NCBI RefSeq assembly: GCF_014873495.1
Contig: NZ_JADBGF010000001.1
Coordinates: 1,612,001 to 1,676,000, forward strand
Length of the DNA: 64,000 bases
Direction of reading: 5' to 3'
Source: Streptomyces stelliscabiei
GTDB taxonomy: Bacteria; Actinomycetota; Actinomycetes; Streptomycetales; Streptomycetaceae
Each line of letters begins with the position of its first letter. Position 1 is the first letter of the stretch. The notes under the pieces are model-generated. The model made no database searches. It was not told the DNA's origin and worked only from the letters and a program-made list of their open reading frames with translations. The position numbers and the translations under genes were made by a program. Of this stretch, positions 1 through 9,145 are shown piece by piece.

Positions 1-939
1 GAGGAAGGGGCGACCAAGACCGCGCTGCTGTCGGTGTTGCGGGACCGGTCGCACAGGGAGGGCGCGTGGAGCGCCGACGACGCCCCGGAGGCAGGCGTGG
101 CCTCTCGGGACGTCCTGGGGGACGAGGGCGACCGGAGCGCCCGCTGCACCGGCGCCGCGGCAGCGGCGCTGACCGCGGCGATGGGGCACGCGCGGCGCGA
201 GGACGCGGCGAAGTTCGGCGCCGTACATCTGCTGAGGGGCCTCCTGGAGGAGGACAACCGGGCTGTGGAGCTGCTGGACGCGTGCGCCATCGCACCGCAG
301 GCCGTGCGCGCCCGCCTCGACGGTGGCTCCGGGACCCGGGAGGACGGCCTCGGCCCCCTGCTGCACCCCACCCGCGACGTTCTCCTCGGCCGTACCCACT
401 ATCGCCGGATGCCCTTCTGGCTGCGCTGGCTGCTCCGACTCGGTGGGGGCAACTGGGCCTCCTCGCCCGCCGGTTGGGTCAGGCTGGAGACCTACGAGCA
501 GGCGCGCCGACTCGGCCACGAGGTGGTCGGCACCGAGCATGTGCTGCTCGCGATCCTGGCCACCCACGAGGTCGCGCTCCGGTATCCGCACCTGTCGAGG
601 GAGAACGCCCCCGACCAGGACACCCGGTACGCGGGCGGCGAGCGACTGGCCCGTCTGGGCGTCGACTACGCCTCGGCTCACGGTGCGCTGACCGCCGGTG
701 GCCGCGTGCGCCTGACGTCCGACGCCCGGCCCGTCGAGCGGTACGTCGGCCCGGCCGGCCTCGCCCCGGCCGGTTCGGCCGATCCTGGCACCGGCCCCCT
801 GGTCGAGGCACTCCTGGGAGAACAGACCCGCGCCCGGCAGCTGGTCGACGCGCTGACCAGCACCTCCGGCCCCGCCGGCACCTCCGGCCCCGCCGGCATC
901 TCCGACACACCCGGCACCTGCGACACTCCCGGCACCTGA
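1..939 (+). CDS. Clp N-terminal (R-repeat) domain protein, 5' end outside window
   Basis: The frame is open from base 1 (reading EEGATKTALLSVLRD), so the true start lies upstream and only the C-terminal 312 codons are present. Two stretches resemble the paired Clp N repeats that bind clients or adaptors in ClpA/ClpC: GAVHLLRGLLEE near base 220 and VGTEHVLLAIL near base 530. No Walker A or B motif is visible, so this looks like a stand-alone Clp-N protein rather than a ClpC ATPase. The C-terminus is a low-complexity tail of Thr-Ser-Gly-Pro-Ala and Asp-Thr-Pro-Gly-Thr units. The gene converges on the GH3 gene with a 17-bp gap and no obvious hairpin. The family call is moderate and the function is inferred only from the domain. 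Confidence 0.7.
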   Translation, partial: EEGATKTALLSVLRDRSHREGAWSADDAPEAGVASRDVLGDEGDRSARCTGAAAAALTAAMGHARREDAAKFGAVHLLRGLLEEDNRAVELLDACAIAPQAVRARLDGGSGTREDGLGPLLHPTRDVLLGRTHYRRMPFWLRWLLRLGGGNWASSPAGWVRLETYEQARRLGHEVVGTEHVLLAILATHEVALRYPHLSRENAPDQDTRYAGGERLARLGVDYASAHGALTAGGRVRLTSDARPVERYVGPAGLAPAGSADPGTGPLVEALLGEQTRARQLVDALTSTSGPAGTSGPAGISDTPGTCDTPGT

Positions 940-956
940 CGGGGGCGGGAGGGCCG

Positions 957-2513
957 TCAGAACATCCGCCCCGTCAGCACCTCGGCCGCCGCCCGCAGAT
1001 TCACCCGCCCCCGCCCGTGCGCGGCGACCGCCCCGCCCTCCTCCGGCAACCCCGTCGAGACCACCAGCGCGTCCGCTCGCGCCGCCAGCAGGGCGTCCCT
1101 CAGGCGTGCCTGCCAGGGGTGCAGCTCCGCATCGCACACGGCGACGACCAGCGGACGCCCCTCGGCGACCCGCAGCACCTCCCCCACGACGGCCGCGAGA
1201 TCGTCCGGAGCCCCCGCCACCGCCGTCCCCGTGGCGGTCGGGTCGAGGGTGCGGACCTCGGTCAGGAGGTCCTCGCCACCCCAGTTGAGGGCGGGGTGCG
1301 GGGGCGGGAAACAGTCCACGACATGGGCGCCGGGCACCGGCCGCGGCAACGGCCCCCCTCGTCGTACGGCCCGTCGCGCCGCCACGAGCCCGGCGTCCGC
1401 GTCCCACGCGGCCACGGCACCCGGCCGGAACGGCAGCGCGTACCGCAGGGCGAGCCGCCGTACCCGCTCCGCCGCCTCGGTGACGCGCTCCTCGGCGAGG
1501 TCACCCGTGCACAGGGCGTCGAGCACGGCGTCCCGGCAGGCGAGCGTGACTTCCAGGTCCGGTACGGCGACGATGACCTGGTCCGCTCCCGCGGCGAGTG
1601 CGAGGCGGGCCCCGGCGGCCTCGCCGTAGCGGTCGGCGATGGCCCTCATCTCCAGCGCGTCGCTGACGAGGACGCCGTCGAAGCCGAGTTCGCCGCGCAG
1701 CAGCTCGGTGAGGATGCGCGGGCTGAGAGTGGCGGGCCGGTCGGGGTCGAGGGCCGGGAAGACGACATGCGCGCTCATCAGCATGGGCACGCCCGCGTCG
1801 ACGGCCGCCCGGAAGGGTGCGAGGTCGAGCCCGTGGTACGGCCGTGGGTCGACCGCCGACGCGTGGTGGCTGTCGGTGACCGTGCCGCCGTGACCGGGGA
1901 AATGCTTGGCGCAGGACGCCACGCCGCGTGCCTCGGTGGCCTCGATCCAGGCGCGCAGATGCCGGGAGACCAGCTCCGGGTCGCCGCCGAAGGCGCGGGT
2001 GCGCACGATCGGGTTCTCGGGCCGGCTCTGGACGTCCGCGACGGGGGCGTAGGAGACGGTGATGCCGAGCGAGAGCAGATGCCCGGCCAGTGCGTCGGCG
2101 CAGGCGGCGGTCAGCGTCGGGTCGTCGGCGACTCCGAGTGCCCACGAGCCCGGCACCTCGGGGGCGCCCGCGGCCACCAGGTGTCCGATGCCGCCACCCT
2201 CGTTGTCGATGGCGATCAGCAGGTCCGGCCGCAAGGTCCGCAGTGTGCCGGTGAGTTCGCGCACCTGGTCGGCGTCGCGGATGTTGCGGGTGAACAGGAT
2301 GACCCCGCCCAGTCCGCGGTCGATGAGCCGTTTCAGGGTGTCGGGGACGATCGTCGTACCGTCGAAGCCCGCGACGAGGCAGCGGTGGGCTGCCTCGTCG
2401 AGGGCCGCGGGGAGAAACGGGCCGAGCGGCCCGGCGGCGGAGTGCGTCACCTCCGGAATCCTCTGGCTGAACCAGCCGAAAGTCAACAGACGAGTGGATG
2501 ATTGATTCACCAT
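957..2513 (-). CDS. Glycoside hydrolase family 3 (beta-N-acetylhexosaminidase/NagZ-like)
   Basis: The protein is 518 aa. The GH3 N-terminal barrel shows AIDNEGGGIGHL, the NagZ-type loop KHFPGHGGTVTDSHH, whose Asp-His pair is the usual acid/base dyad of this subfamily, and LVSDALEM, which carries the nucleophile Asp. A C-terminal alpha/beta domain follows from about residue 340. No signal peptide is visible, so it is probably cytosolic and cleaves beta-linked N-acetylhexosamine or related glycosides. The ATG at 2513 is the first plausible start. The same frame stays open for another 400 codons upstream, but that extension has no family similarity and crosses a neighbouring gene. A 19-bp periodic repeat lies upstream of the start. 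GH3 is secure; the exact substrate is not. Confidence 0.85.
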   Translation of the reverse strand: MVNQSSTRLLTFGWFSQRIPEVTHSAAGPLGPFLPAALDEAAHRCLVAGFDGTTIVPDTLKRLIDRGLGGVILFTRNIRDADQVRELTGTLRTLRPDLLIAIDNEGGGIGHLVAAGAPEVPGSWALGVADDPTLTAACADALAGHLLSLGITVSYAPVADVQSRPENPIVRTRAFGGDPELVSRHLRAWIEATEARGVASCAKHFPGHGGTVTDSHHASAVDPRPYHGLDLAPFRAAVDAGVPMLMSAHVVFPALDPDRPATLSPRILTELLRGELGFDGVLVSDALEMRAIADRYGEAAGARLALAAGADQVIVAVPDLEVTLACRDAVLDALCTGDLAEERVTEAAERVRRLALRYALPFRPGAVAAWDADAGLVAARRAVRRGGPLPRPVPGAHVVDCFPPPHPALNWGGEDLLTEVRTLDPTATGTAVAGAPDDLAAVVGEVLRVAEGRPLVVAVCDAELHPWQARLRDALLAARADALVVSTGLPEEGGAVAAHGRGRVNLRAAAEVLTGRMF

Positions 2514-2595
2514 CCCTGGTGTGCCACGGTCGGCGGGCGGGCGGCTGCCGCAGCCTGGGCCGGACCGTTCGCGGCGGGAGCCTGCCGCGAAAGCC

Positions 2596-2700
2596 GCGCA
2601 GACTCGATCGTCGTGCGCAGACTCGGTCGTACTGCGCAGACGCGCGTCCTGCGCAGACTCGATCGCCCCGCGCAGGCTCAATCGTCCCGCGCAGGCTGCC
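2596..2700. repeat. Six-copy 19-bp periodic repeat (GCGCAGACTCGATCGTC-like)
   Basis: GCGCAG-headed units begin at 2596, 2615, 2634, 2651, 2670 and 2689, so the spacing is 19, 19, 17, 19 and 19 bp. The best copies read GCGCAGACTCGATCGTC; later copies change ACTCGAT to GCTCAAT. The array fills the space between the GH3 start (2513, minus) and the last codons of the minus-strand membrane protein gene (stop at 2678). The units are too short and too degenerate for CRISPR and there are no spacers. Whether this is a regulator array or slipped-strand expansion cannot be told from sequence. Confidence 0.75.
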
Positions 2701-3352
2701 GATGCTCCGCCGCCGCATACCGGGCCGGTGGCGAGGAAGGCCTCCGGCGCCGGGCCCGCACCCAGCCGAGGAGGACCACCGAGCACAGGGCGGCGAACGC
2801 GCACCAGGTCGAGATGAACTCCAGTCGCCACAGCGCCCAGCAGACCGAGGCGCCGACGGCGGCCAGGATCCCGAGCGCCGTGAGGCGCCGGTCTCCGGAG
2901 AGGAGCAGGGAGCCGACGGTCGCGAGGAGGTAGCCCGTGACGAGGAGCACCGGGTGGGAGAGGGCGACCGTGTAGCCGACGGTGTGGCCGCGGATCTCGG
3001 CCGTCACCGGCCCGGTGACGAGGCCTCGGCCCAGCAGCCCGGCGGTCGCGACGCCGACGGCGAGGAGCACGACGAGCCGGGTGCGGACGGACGGCGGGGC
3101 CGCGCACAACACACCGGCGGGCACCCAGACGGCCAGCAGCGGCAGTGCGATGACGGCCCAGGCGGCGGTGGCCGCTCCGCTGCCCCCGCCCGAGGACCGG
3201 ACCACCGCCTCCACGATCTGGTGCGCCCCCAGCAGCAACGGCAGCGCGGCGAGCGGCAGGTCCCGCGCGCTGCGCACCAGCGCCACACAGGCGACCCCGA
3301 CGGCCGCGACGCCGGCACCCGCCACGAGATCGGCCGTCGCACTCCAGCACAT
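2678..3352 (-). CDS. DUF6629-like integral membrane protein
   Basis: The protein is 224 aa and begins MCWSATADLVAGAG, the recognisable start of a Streptomyces membrane family; an upstream in-frame start would add 13 unlikely residues. About seven hydrophobic segments are visible. The sequence RDLPLAALPLLLGAHQIVEAVV in the second and third segments is typical of the family, and the tail after residue 205 is Arg-rich and cytosolic. No catalytic motif is seen and the function is unknown. Its 3' end overlaps the first units of the 19-bp repeat array, so the last residues may be recent additions. It sits upstream of the GH3 gene on the same strand, 164 bp away. Confidence 0.65.
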   Translation of the reverse strand: MCWSATADLVAGAGVAAVGVACVALVRSARDLPLAALPLLLGAHQIVEAVVRSSGGGSGAATAAWAVIALPLLAVWVPAGVLCAAPPSVRTRLVVLLAVGVATAGLLGRGLVTGPVTAEIRGHTVGYTVALSHPVLLVTGYLLATVGSLLLSGDRRLTALGILAAVGASVCWALWRLEFISTWCAFAALCSVVLLGWVRARRRRPSSPPARYAAAEHRQPARDD

Positions 3353-3636
3353 CGCGCCACCATCGGGTCGACTGTCCCTCAGCGCGGCCACGGTACGTCG
3401 CCCCCGCCGGAGGTTCGCGGGACGACACGGGCGCCAAGAGGGTCACCGAACCACGGTGCCGAGGGAACGGGCGAAGGGGGAGGCAACATCGATCCGCCCC
3501 GCGTCGCCACCTCCACGGACTCCGCAGCGCTTCGCACCCAGGAACCCTGAGGTCTTTTTGAAGGGTTTCCGCAGATTGAATGACGGGTTTCGGCTCCCCA
3601 GACTGGCAGGGACACAAGGCTGCGAAAGGAACCTCG

Positions 3637-4818
3637 ATGCGCCCCATCGCCGCGGTGCGACAGGTCTGGCTGACCGAGGCGGACTGCGATCTCGACACGT
3701 TCCGCACGCTCGTCGAGCAGAGCACCGATCCCGTCGACCACCCTTCGGCCGAGCGGGTCGAGCACGGTGTGCCGCTCTACGACAGTGACCGGCTCCGCGC
3801 CCTGACGGCCACCCCGCAGGGCCTGCGGGACGTGCAGGCCGAGCTGGCCCGGACCCTGATGGACGGCCCCGGAATCGTCGTGTTCAAGGGCGCGTTCACG
3901 GACCCGGCCGTCGTGGACCGGGCTTCCGCCGTCTTCCGGGAGCTGATCGAGGAGGAGCGCGCCGCGGGTACCGCCCGGGGCGACCACTTCGCGAAGCCCG
4001 GCGCCAACGACCGCGTCTGGAGCGCCCTGGACAAGTTGGCCGTACGCGCGCCGGACGTCTTCGCCGACTACTACGCCAACGACATCCTGGCCCTGGTCGC
4101 CGAAGCCTGGCTCGGCCCCGCCTACCAGGTGACCTCGCAGGTCAACGTGGTCAACCCGGGCGGCGCCGCCCAGAGCCCGCACCGCGACTACCACCTGGGG
4201 TTCCTCACCCGGCGGCAGGCGGCCGGCTACCCCGCGCACGTCCACCGCCTCTCCCCCGTCCTCACCCTCCAGGGCGCGGTCGCCCACTGCGACATGCCGG
4301 TCGAGTCCGGCCCCACGCTCTACCTGCCGCACTCCCAGAAGTACGAGCCGGGCTATCTCGCCTGGCGACTGCCGGAGTTCGTCGAGTACTTCGACATCCA
4401 CCACATCCAGCTCCCCCTCGACAAGGGCGACGCGGCGTTCTTCAACCCCGCGCTGTTCCACGCCGCCGGGCACAATCGCTCGTCGGACGTCCGGCGCATG
4501 GCCAACTTGCTCCAGATCTCGTCCGCCTTCGGCCGCGCCATGGAGACGGTGGACCGGGAGGCGATGGCCGAGGCCCTCTTCCCGGTTCTGGCGCACCGCA
4601 GGTCCGAGGGCGCCACCGAGGACTGGCTGCGCCGCGTCGTCGCCGCCACCGCCGAGGGCTACCCCTTCCCCACCGACCTGGACCTCGACCCGCCCGTCGG
4701 CGGCCTCGCCCCGGCCTCCCAGGCCGACCTCCTCTGGCAGGCCCTCAGCGAGGACTGGGCTCCGGGCCGACTGCGCCATGAACTGGCGGCGGCCCACCGA
4801 CGACGCCGAGGTCACTGA
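3637..4818 (+). CDS. Phytanoyl-CoA dioxygenase (PhyH) family protein
   Basis: The protein is 393 aa, a non-haem Fe(II)/2-oxoglutarate oxygenase by motif. The His-X-Asp metal pair is in SPHRDYHLGF (about H182 and D184), and the distal His is in LFHAAGHNRS (about H275) with a following Arg suited to 2-oxoglutarate. The ATG at 3637 follows GAAAGGA at a normal distance, which favours it over the in-frame ATG 57 bp upstream. No signal peptide is visible. There is no operon partner, and the downstream intergenic DNA carries a GGCAGC array and a CebR operator belonging to the next gene. The substrate is unknown; family members hydroxylate acyl chains or small metabolites. Confidence 0.8.
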   Translation: MRPIAAVRQVWLTEADCDLDTFRTLVEQSTDPVDHPSAERVEHGVPLYDSDRLRALTATPQGLRDVQAELARTLMDGPGIVVFKGAFTDPAVVDRASAVFRELIEEERAAGTARGDHFAKPGANDRVWSALDKLAVRAPDVFADYYANDILALVAEAWLGPAYQVTSQVNVVNPGGAAQSPHRDYHLGFLTRRQAAGYPAHVHRLSPVLTLQGAVAHCDMPVESGPTLYLPHSQKYEPGYLAWRLPEFVEYFDIHHIQLPLDKGDAAFFNPALFHAAGHNRSSDVRRMANLLQISSAFGRAMETVDREAMAEALFPVLAHRRSEGATEDWLRRVVAATAEGYPFPTDLDLDPPVGGLAPASQADLLWQALSEDWAPGRLRHELAAAHRRRRGH

Positions 4819-4827
4819 AAAAGGGGC

Positions 4828-4875
4828 GGCAGCGGCAGCGGCAGCGGCAGCGGCAGCGGCAGCGGCAGCGGCAGC
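4828..4875. repeat. Perfect (GGCAGC)8 hexanucleotide array
   Basis: Eight exact GGCAGC copies in a row begin 10 bp after the PhyH stop codon. Read through in frame they would encode an Ala or Gly-Ser run, so a stop-codon loss would add a hexapeptide repeat tail. Such arrays are prone to slippage and length change. Confidence 0.95.
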
Positions 4876-4960
4876 TCATGATGGGCATGCGCGGTGCGAA
4901 TGTGACCGCGAGGGGTTGACGACCGTGCGTGTGACGGCCACCTTCGATAGCGCGTCACTC

Positions 4961-4974
4961 TGGGAGCGCTCCCA
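4961..4974. promoter_or_regulatory. CebR operator (perfect palindrome TGGGAGCGCTCCCA)
   Basis: This is an exact 14-bp match to the established CebR box, which in Streptomyces is bound by the LacI-family repressor CebR and released by cellobiose or cello-oligosaccharides. It lies 56 bp upstream of the CE2 esterase ATG. A TTGACG at 4916-4921 is a possible -35 for a promoter running into the box. Confidence 0.9.
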
Positions 4975-5030
4975 CTCCCTCTGCCCCCTACGCACGCCCA
5001 CGCACCCCCGCCTGTGTCGAAGGGACGACC

Positions 5031-6152
5031 ATGCAGACACCCCGCCCGTTATCCCGGCGGACGTTGATCGCGGCAGGAGCCGCCGGCCTCGTCACCACCG
5101 TCGCGCCCGCCGCCCGGGCCGCCGGGACACGGGCGGACGCCCGGTTCCACACGGTCGGCCGGGTCGAACGGACCGCGGACGGGACCGTGGCGTACAGCTG
5201 GCCCGGCGTCTCCTTCGAGGGGAGGTTCCACGGGACCGGGGTCGGGGTGGTACTCGACGACGCCGACAACGACTACGACGTCCAGGTCGACGGGGCGACG
5301 GCGGCCACCCTCGTCACCCCGGGCCGGACGGTCTCGTGGATCGACGGCCTGGCCGACGGCGGACACCGGGTGCGGGTCGTGAAGCGGACGGAGAGCCCGT
5401 GGGCGGTCGGCCGCTTCGGCGGTTTCGTCGCGGCTCCCGGTGGCGCGATTCTCGCGAGACCCCGGGCGCGCGACAGGCAGATCGAATTCATCGGCGACTC
5501 CTACACCGCCGGATACGGGAATGTCTCCACCACTCAGGACTGTTCCGGAAACGGCGGGGTCAACCGGAACAGCAACGCGGATCTCGCGTTCGGCGCGTTG
5601 ACGGCGCGGAAACTGGACGCCGATTTCCAGATCAACGCCTTTTCCGGCCGGGGAATGGTCCGCAACTACAACGGCGGTGAGCCCGGGACCGATTTCCGCA
5701 CCTACTACGACCGGGCTCTGCTGAACGTCGAGGGTGATGTCTGGCGGAAGCCGGACGGCTGGCGTCCACGGGTCGTCGTGATCGGACTCGGAATCAACGA
5801 CTTCTCCACGCCCCTCCATGCCGGGGAACGCTGGAGCACGACGGCCGAACTCGTCACCGCCTACGAGAGCGCCTATCACGGCTTTCTCGACAAGCTGCGT
5901 GCCCGGTACGGGCGCGGGACTTTCCTCGTGGTGGCCGCCGCCCGCCTCTGGAACACCACCGCGTTCGCGGAGGCCACCCTGCGGATCGTCGAGGAGCGGG
6001 TGCGGCGGGGTGACGGCCGGGTCAGCCACTGGTACTACGACGATCCCGGCCTCGATCACCTGGGCTGCGACTGGCATCCCTCGCTGCACGACCACCGGAT
6101 CATCTCCGGGCTGCTGGACGACCATCTCGCGGGGTTGCCGCTGCGCTGGTGA
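5031..6152 (+). CDS. Secreted carbohydrate esterase family 2 (acetylxylan/glucomannan-type) SGNH hydrolase
   Basis: The protein is 373 aa. Residues 1-31 form a Tat signal (LSRRTLIAAGAAG) ending near ARAAG. Residues 35-145 form the N-terminal beta-sandwich of CE2 enzymes and the rest is an SGNH catalytic fold. The nucleophile Ser157 is in FIGDSYTAGYGN, the Gly/Asn block is GLGINDFS, and Asp347/His349 are in DWHPS. CE2 members remove acetyl groups from xylan, mannan or cello-oligosaccharide ends outside the cell. The start is supported by AAGGGA 7 bp upstream. The perfect CebR box in its promoter predicts induction by cellobiose, together with the mannanase at 25.5-27.1 kb. Confidence 0.88.
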   Translation: MQTPRPLSRRTLIAAGAAGLVTTVAPAARAAGTRADARFHTVGRVERTADGTVAYSWPGVSFEGRFHGTGVGVVLDDADNDYDVQVDGATAATLVTPGRTVSWIDGLADGGHRVRVVKRTESPWAVGRFGGFVAAPGGAILARPRARDRQIEFIGDSYTAGYGNVSTTQDCSGNGGVNRNSNADLAFGALTARKLDADFQINAFSGRGMVRNYNGGEPGTDFRTYYDRALLNVEGDVWRKPDGWRPRVVVIGLGINDFSTPLHAGERWSTTAELVTAYESAYHGFLDKLRARYGRGTFLVVAAARLWNTTAFAEATLRIVEERVRRGDGRVSHWYYDDPGLDHLGCDWHPSLHDHRIISGLLDDHLAGLPLRW

Positions 6153-6181
6153 CGAGGCCGCCGACGCTGTCCCGTGCGGGC

Positions 6182-6703
6182 TCAGGCCGTCAGGGCCCGC
6201 CCCGGCCGCAGCGTGTGGAGCAGGCCGGCGTGGTGCAGCGTCGCGACGGGGGCGAGCAGGTCGGGGTGGCGCAGGAGCGCGGCGGCCCGCCGGTCGAGTA
6301 CGTCGGGGCTGAGGAGGCGTCGGTAGACGGCGGGCGAACCGGCCGAGTGGAGGGGGTCGGCAAGAGCGGCCACGGCGGCACGGGCCAGCTCGGGGTCGGC
6401 GAGCAGGCAGGCCGCCCAGCTGGCCACGACCTCGTCCACCCACGTCCGCCAGGCGTACTCCTCGGGTGTCAGGTCCTCGTCGAACCCGGTGATCCAGTCG
6501 AGCCGCGCCGTGCCGCCCGGACCGGCCACACCGACGAGCGCGGCGTCCATCGGTGTCGGATAGCGCAGCCGTGCGGCCACGGTGACGGCCTGCCGGGCCT
6601 GCGCCTCGCAGAGCGCGCCGTCGAGGGCTCCGCCACTCGCCGGATAGGCGCGCGTCAGCCATTGGGTGGTCGCCGCGATGAGCGGGGAGAGGTCTGCGAG
6701 CAC
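6182..6703 (-). CDS. Conserved hypothetical protein
   Basis: I do not recognise the family. The protein is about 173 aa if it starts at the GTG at 6703 (LADLSPLIAATTQWLTRAYP). It is mostly helical and Ala/Leu-rich, with no signal peptide, membrane segment or metal motif, and the C-terminal half is rich in LL and HH pairs. The frame remains open to 6826, but codons upstream of 6703 lose the strong G/C third-position bias and read like non-coding DNA, so the longer start is unlikely. It converges on the CE2 gene with a 29-bp gap. Upstream of it is only the decayed SDR gene on the other strand. Confidence 0.55.
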   Translation of the reverse strand: MLADLSPLIAATTQWLTRAYPASGGALDGALCEAQARQAVTVAARLRYPTPMDAALVGVAGPGGTARLDWITGFDEDLTPEEYAWRTWVDEVVASWAACLLADPELARAAVAALADPLHSAGSPAVYRRLLSPDVLDRRAAALLRHPDLLAPVATLHHAGLLHTLRPGRALTA

Positions 6704-6843
6704 TGGGCCATCCGTGGGTACTGGGGAACGCGTGGCACAACGTAGCCGCGCGCCGAACGACCGGAAAGGGCGCGGGCCACGGAGTGGACGTGTCCTGAAC
6801 CACATCTCCGTGGCGCGCTGACTCACCGGACGTCGATACGACG

Positions 6844-7199
6844 CATGCGGGGCCGCGAGGAGATCTCGCGGCCGGCACCCACGACGGCGTGCTGTTCACC
6901 GATGTCGTGCGTTGTCCGGTCCATGTACGGGCCTCGCCGCCGCGCTGCTGGAACTGGTCACCGTCGAGGAGGGAGGCACGCGGCATCTCGCCGGGCCGGA
7001 CGCTCTCACCCGCCACGAACTCGGCGTCCTCATCGCCCGCAGGGACGGTCTGGACGCCTCCCGCCTGCCGGCCGGCCGCCGGGGCGGGACCTCCCTGCCC
7101 GGACCGCTCGACGTCCGGCTGGACAGCAGGCGGACCCGGCGCCGTCTGCGCACCCGACTGCGCGGCGCCCGGGAGTTCCTCGCACGGCGGCGGGGCTGA
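6844..7199 (+). pseudogene. Remnant of an SDR/RmlD-type sugar-nucleotide reductase gene
   Basis: One frame reads GTHDGVLFTDVVRCPVHVR and then turns into nonsense. From about 6918 the next frame continues with LAAALLELVTVEEGGTRHLAGPD and HELGVLIARRDGLD up to the stop at 7199. Together these match the C-terminal third of Streptomyces NAD-dependent epimerase/dTDP-4-dehydrorhamnose-reductase-like proteins. The join near GTACGGGCCTCGCC is explained by loss of one base (expected HVRDLAAALL). The N-terminal Rossmann half, with its GxxGxxG motif, is absent. The gene is both 5'-deleted and frameshifted, and no functional product is expected. Confidence 0.75.
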
Positions 7200-7374
7200 C
7201 GAGCGGCCCTCCCGCCGAGGGCGACCCTCCCTCCGTAGTCGAAGTGGCCTTCCGCGCCCAGCAGAACGGCGGGCCCTTGTCACCCACGGACGAACACCGG
7301 CCCCTTGGGACTCATCTCCCGCACACAGAAGGGTGATTGAGGCGGAGCAGCCCTCCTTCGCTGCCATATTCGAA

Positions 7375-7393
7375 AGCCACTTCGGAGGTGGCT
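7375..7393 (+). promoter_or_regulatory. Short hairpin over the ribosome binding site of the carboxyltransferase gene
   Basis: AGCCAC (7375-7380) can pair with GTGGCT (7388-7393) around the loop TTCGGAG. The Shine-Dalgarno GGAGG (7384-7388) sits in the loop and at the start of the 3' arm, directly before the GTG start at 7394. The stem is short but perfect. A role in limiting translation is inference. Confidence 0.4.
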
Positions 7394-9004
7394 GTGACGC
7401 TAGAGGTGACGACATCCCGGGCGAGGCAGTCGGCGCAGCGGGCGGCCGGGCAGGTGCCCGACACGATCGCCGACCGCACGGTCGACCGGACCGCCGACCG
7501 CATCGCCGACCTGGAGGGCCGCCGGATCCGGGCGGTCGCACCGGCCGGGCCGAGAAGACGCGGGGAGTACGGCGCCCGGGAACGCATCGATCTGCTGCTG
7601 GACACCGACTCGTTCACGGAGACGGGCCAGTTCGTGCGGGCCCGCCCCACCGGGGGCGCGGACAGACGGCCCTACGGCGACGGGGTGGTCACCGGGCACG
7701 GCACGATCGACGGCAGGCCCGTCTGCGTCTTCGCCCAGGACGCCACGGTGTTCGGCGGCAGCATGGGCGAGGCCTTCGGCGAGAAGACCATCGCGTTGAT
7801 GGACCTCGCCCTGAAGACGGGCTGTCCCGTCATCGGACTCAACGACGGCGGCGGCGCCCGTATCCAGGAGGGTGTCACCTCGCTCGCCCTCTACGCCGAG
7901 CTGGTGCGCCGCAACGTGCGGGCGTCCGGGGTGATCCCGCAGATCTCGGTCGTCCTCGGCCCCTGCGCCGGCGGGGCCGCGTACTCGCCCGCCATCACCG
8001 ACTTCACCGTGATGGTGGACGGCGCCTCGCACATGTTCGTCACCGGGCCCGACGTCATCGAGACGGTCACCGGCGAACGCACCAGCGCCGAGGAACTGGG
8101 CGGCGCCCGCACCAGCAACGCCGTCAACGGCAACGCCCACTTCCTGGCCGCCGACGAGGTGGACGCCCTCGACACCGTGCGCGACCTGCTGTCGTACCTG
8201 CCCGCCAACAACGCCGAGCGGCCCCCGCAGTACACACCGGGGGCCGCGCCCGCCGGTCTCGGACTGGACGCGGTGGTGCCGGACCGGCTCGCGCAGGCCT
8301 ACGACATGCGGGACGTCCTGCGCGCGGTCGTGGACGACGGCGAACTCCTGGAGATCCAGGAGCTGTTCGCGCCGAACATCATCTGTGCGCTGGCCCTCGT
8401 CGAGGGCGCCGCGGTCGGTGTCGTCGCCAACCAGCCCCTCCACGCGGCGGGAGTCCTCGACATCGACGCCTCCGAGAAGGCCGCACGGTTCGTACGGTTC
8501 TGTGACGCGTTCGGCATCCCGCTGCTCACCTTCGCCGACGTCCCCGGCTATCTCTCCGGCGTCCGCCAGGAACAGGCCGGCATCATCCGGCGCGGCGCGA
8601 AGCTCCTGTACGCGTACGCCGAGGCGACCGTCCCCAAGGTCACGGTGGTGGTGCGCAAGGCGTACGGCGGCGGCTACGCGGTGATGGGCTCCAAGCACCT
8701 GGGCGCCGACATCAACCTCGCCTGGCCCACCGCCCGGATCGCCGTCATGGGCGCCGAGGGCGCGGTGGGGGTCCTGCACCGCCGCGAACTCGCCGCCGCG
8801 GCCGACCCCGAGGCCCTGCGCGCCCGCCTCGTCACCGCGTACGAGGAGACCTACGGGACGCCCTACCTCGCCGCCGAGCGCGGTTACGTCGACGCGGTCA
8901 TCGCCCCGCGCGACACCCGCGCCCACGTCTGCCGCGCCCTGCGCGCCCTGCGGGGCAAGCGCGCCCCCATGCCGGAGCGCCGGCACGGCAACATCCCGCT
9001 CTAG
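7394..9004 (+). CDS. Acyl-CoA carboxylase carboxyltransferase (beta) subunit, AccD4 position
   Basis: The protein is 536 aa, the usual length of biotin-dependent acyl-CoA carboxyltransferases. Crotonase-fold halves run from about 30-280 and 290-520. Oxyanion-hole glycines occur in [12 protein letters not shown] and in [12 protein letters not shown], and the second half carries [28 protein letters not shown] and GADINLAWP. It transfers CO2 from carboxybiotin to an acyl-CoA and needs a separate biotin-carrying alpha subunit, not present here. GTG 7394 follows GGAGG. The core resembles PccB/AccB, but its position beside fadD32- and pks13-like genes matches mycobacterial AccD4, suggesting that it makes a carboxyacyl extender for the synthase. 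Confidence 0.9.
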   Translation: MTLEVTTSRARQSAQRAAGQVPDTIADRTVDRTADRIADLEGRRIRAVAPAGPRRRGEYGARERIDLLLDTDSFTETGQFVRARPTGGADRRPYGDGVVTGHGTIDGRPVCVFAQDATVFGGSMGEAFGEKTIALMDLALKTGCPVIGLNDGGGARIQEGVTSLALYAELVRRNVRASGVIPQISVVLGPCAGGAAYSPAITDFTVMVDGASHMFVTGPDVIETVTGERTSAEELGGARTSNAVNGNAHFLAADEVDALDTVRDLLSYLPANNAERPPQYTPGAAPAGLGLDAVVPDRLAQAYDMRDVLRAVVDDGELLEIQELFAPNIICALALVEGAAVGVVANQPLHAAGVLDIDASEKAARFVRFCDAFGIPLLTFADVPGYLSGVRQEQAGIIRRGAKLLYAYAEATVPKVTVVVRKAYGGGYAVMGSKHLGADINLAWPTARIAVMGAEGAVGVLHRRELAAAADPEALRARLVTAYEETYGTPYLAAERGYVDAVIAPRDTRAHVCRALRALRGKRAPMPERRHGNIPL

Positions 9005-9145
9005 AGCACCCCTGCTGCGTGCGCGCCGAGCCCTCCGGGCCCTGTCACCGCTGCCCGCGAGGCGCCCCCGCACCCCCCACCCCACCCCGAGCCGTCCCCC
9101 GCGAACGACCGCAAGCCGTCCCCGCGACGTCAGGAGCCATGCCCG

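Noticed and set aside
2596..2700. CRISPR-like array
   Set aside because: Units are 17-19 bp with no spacers, they drift in sequence, and no cas genes are in the window.
957..3725. A 922-codon minus-strand open frame covering the GH3 gene
   Set aside because: Only the part from ATG 2513 matches GH3. The upstream 400 codons overlap a membrane protein gene and show no family similarity; high GC keeps shadow frames open.
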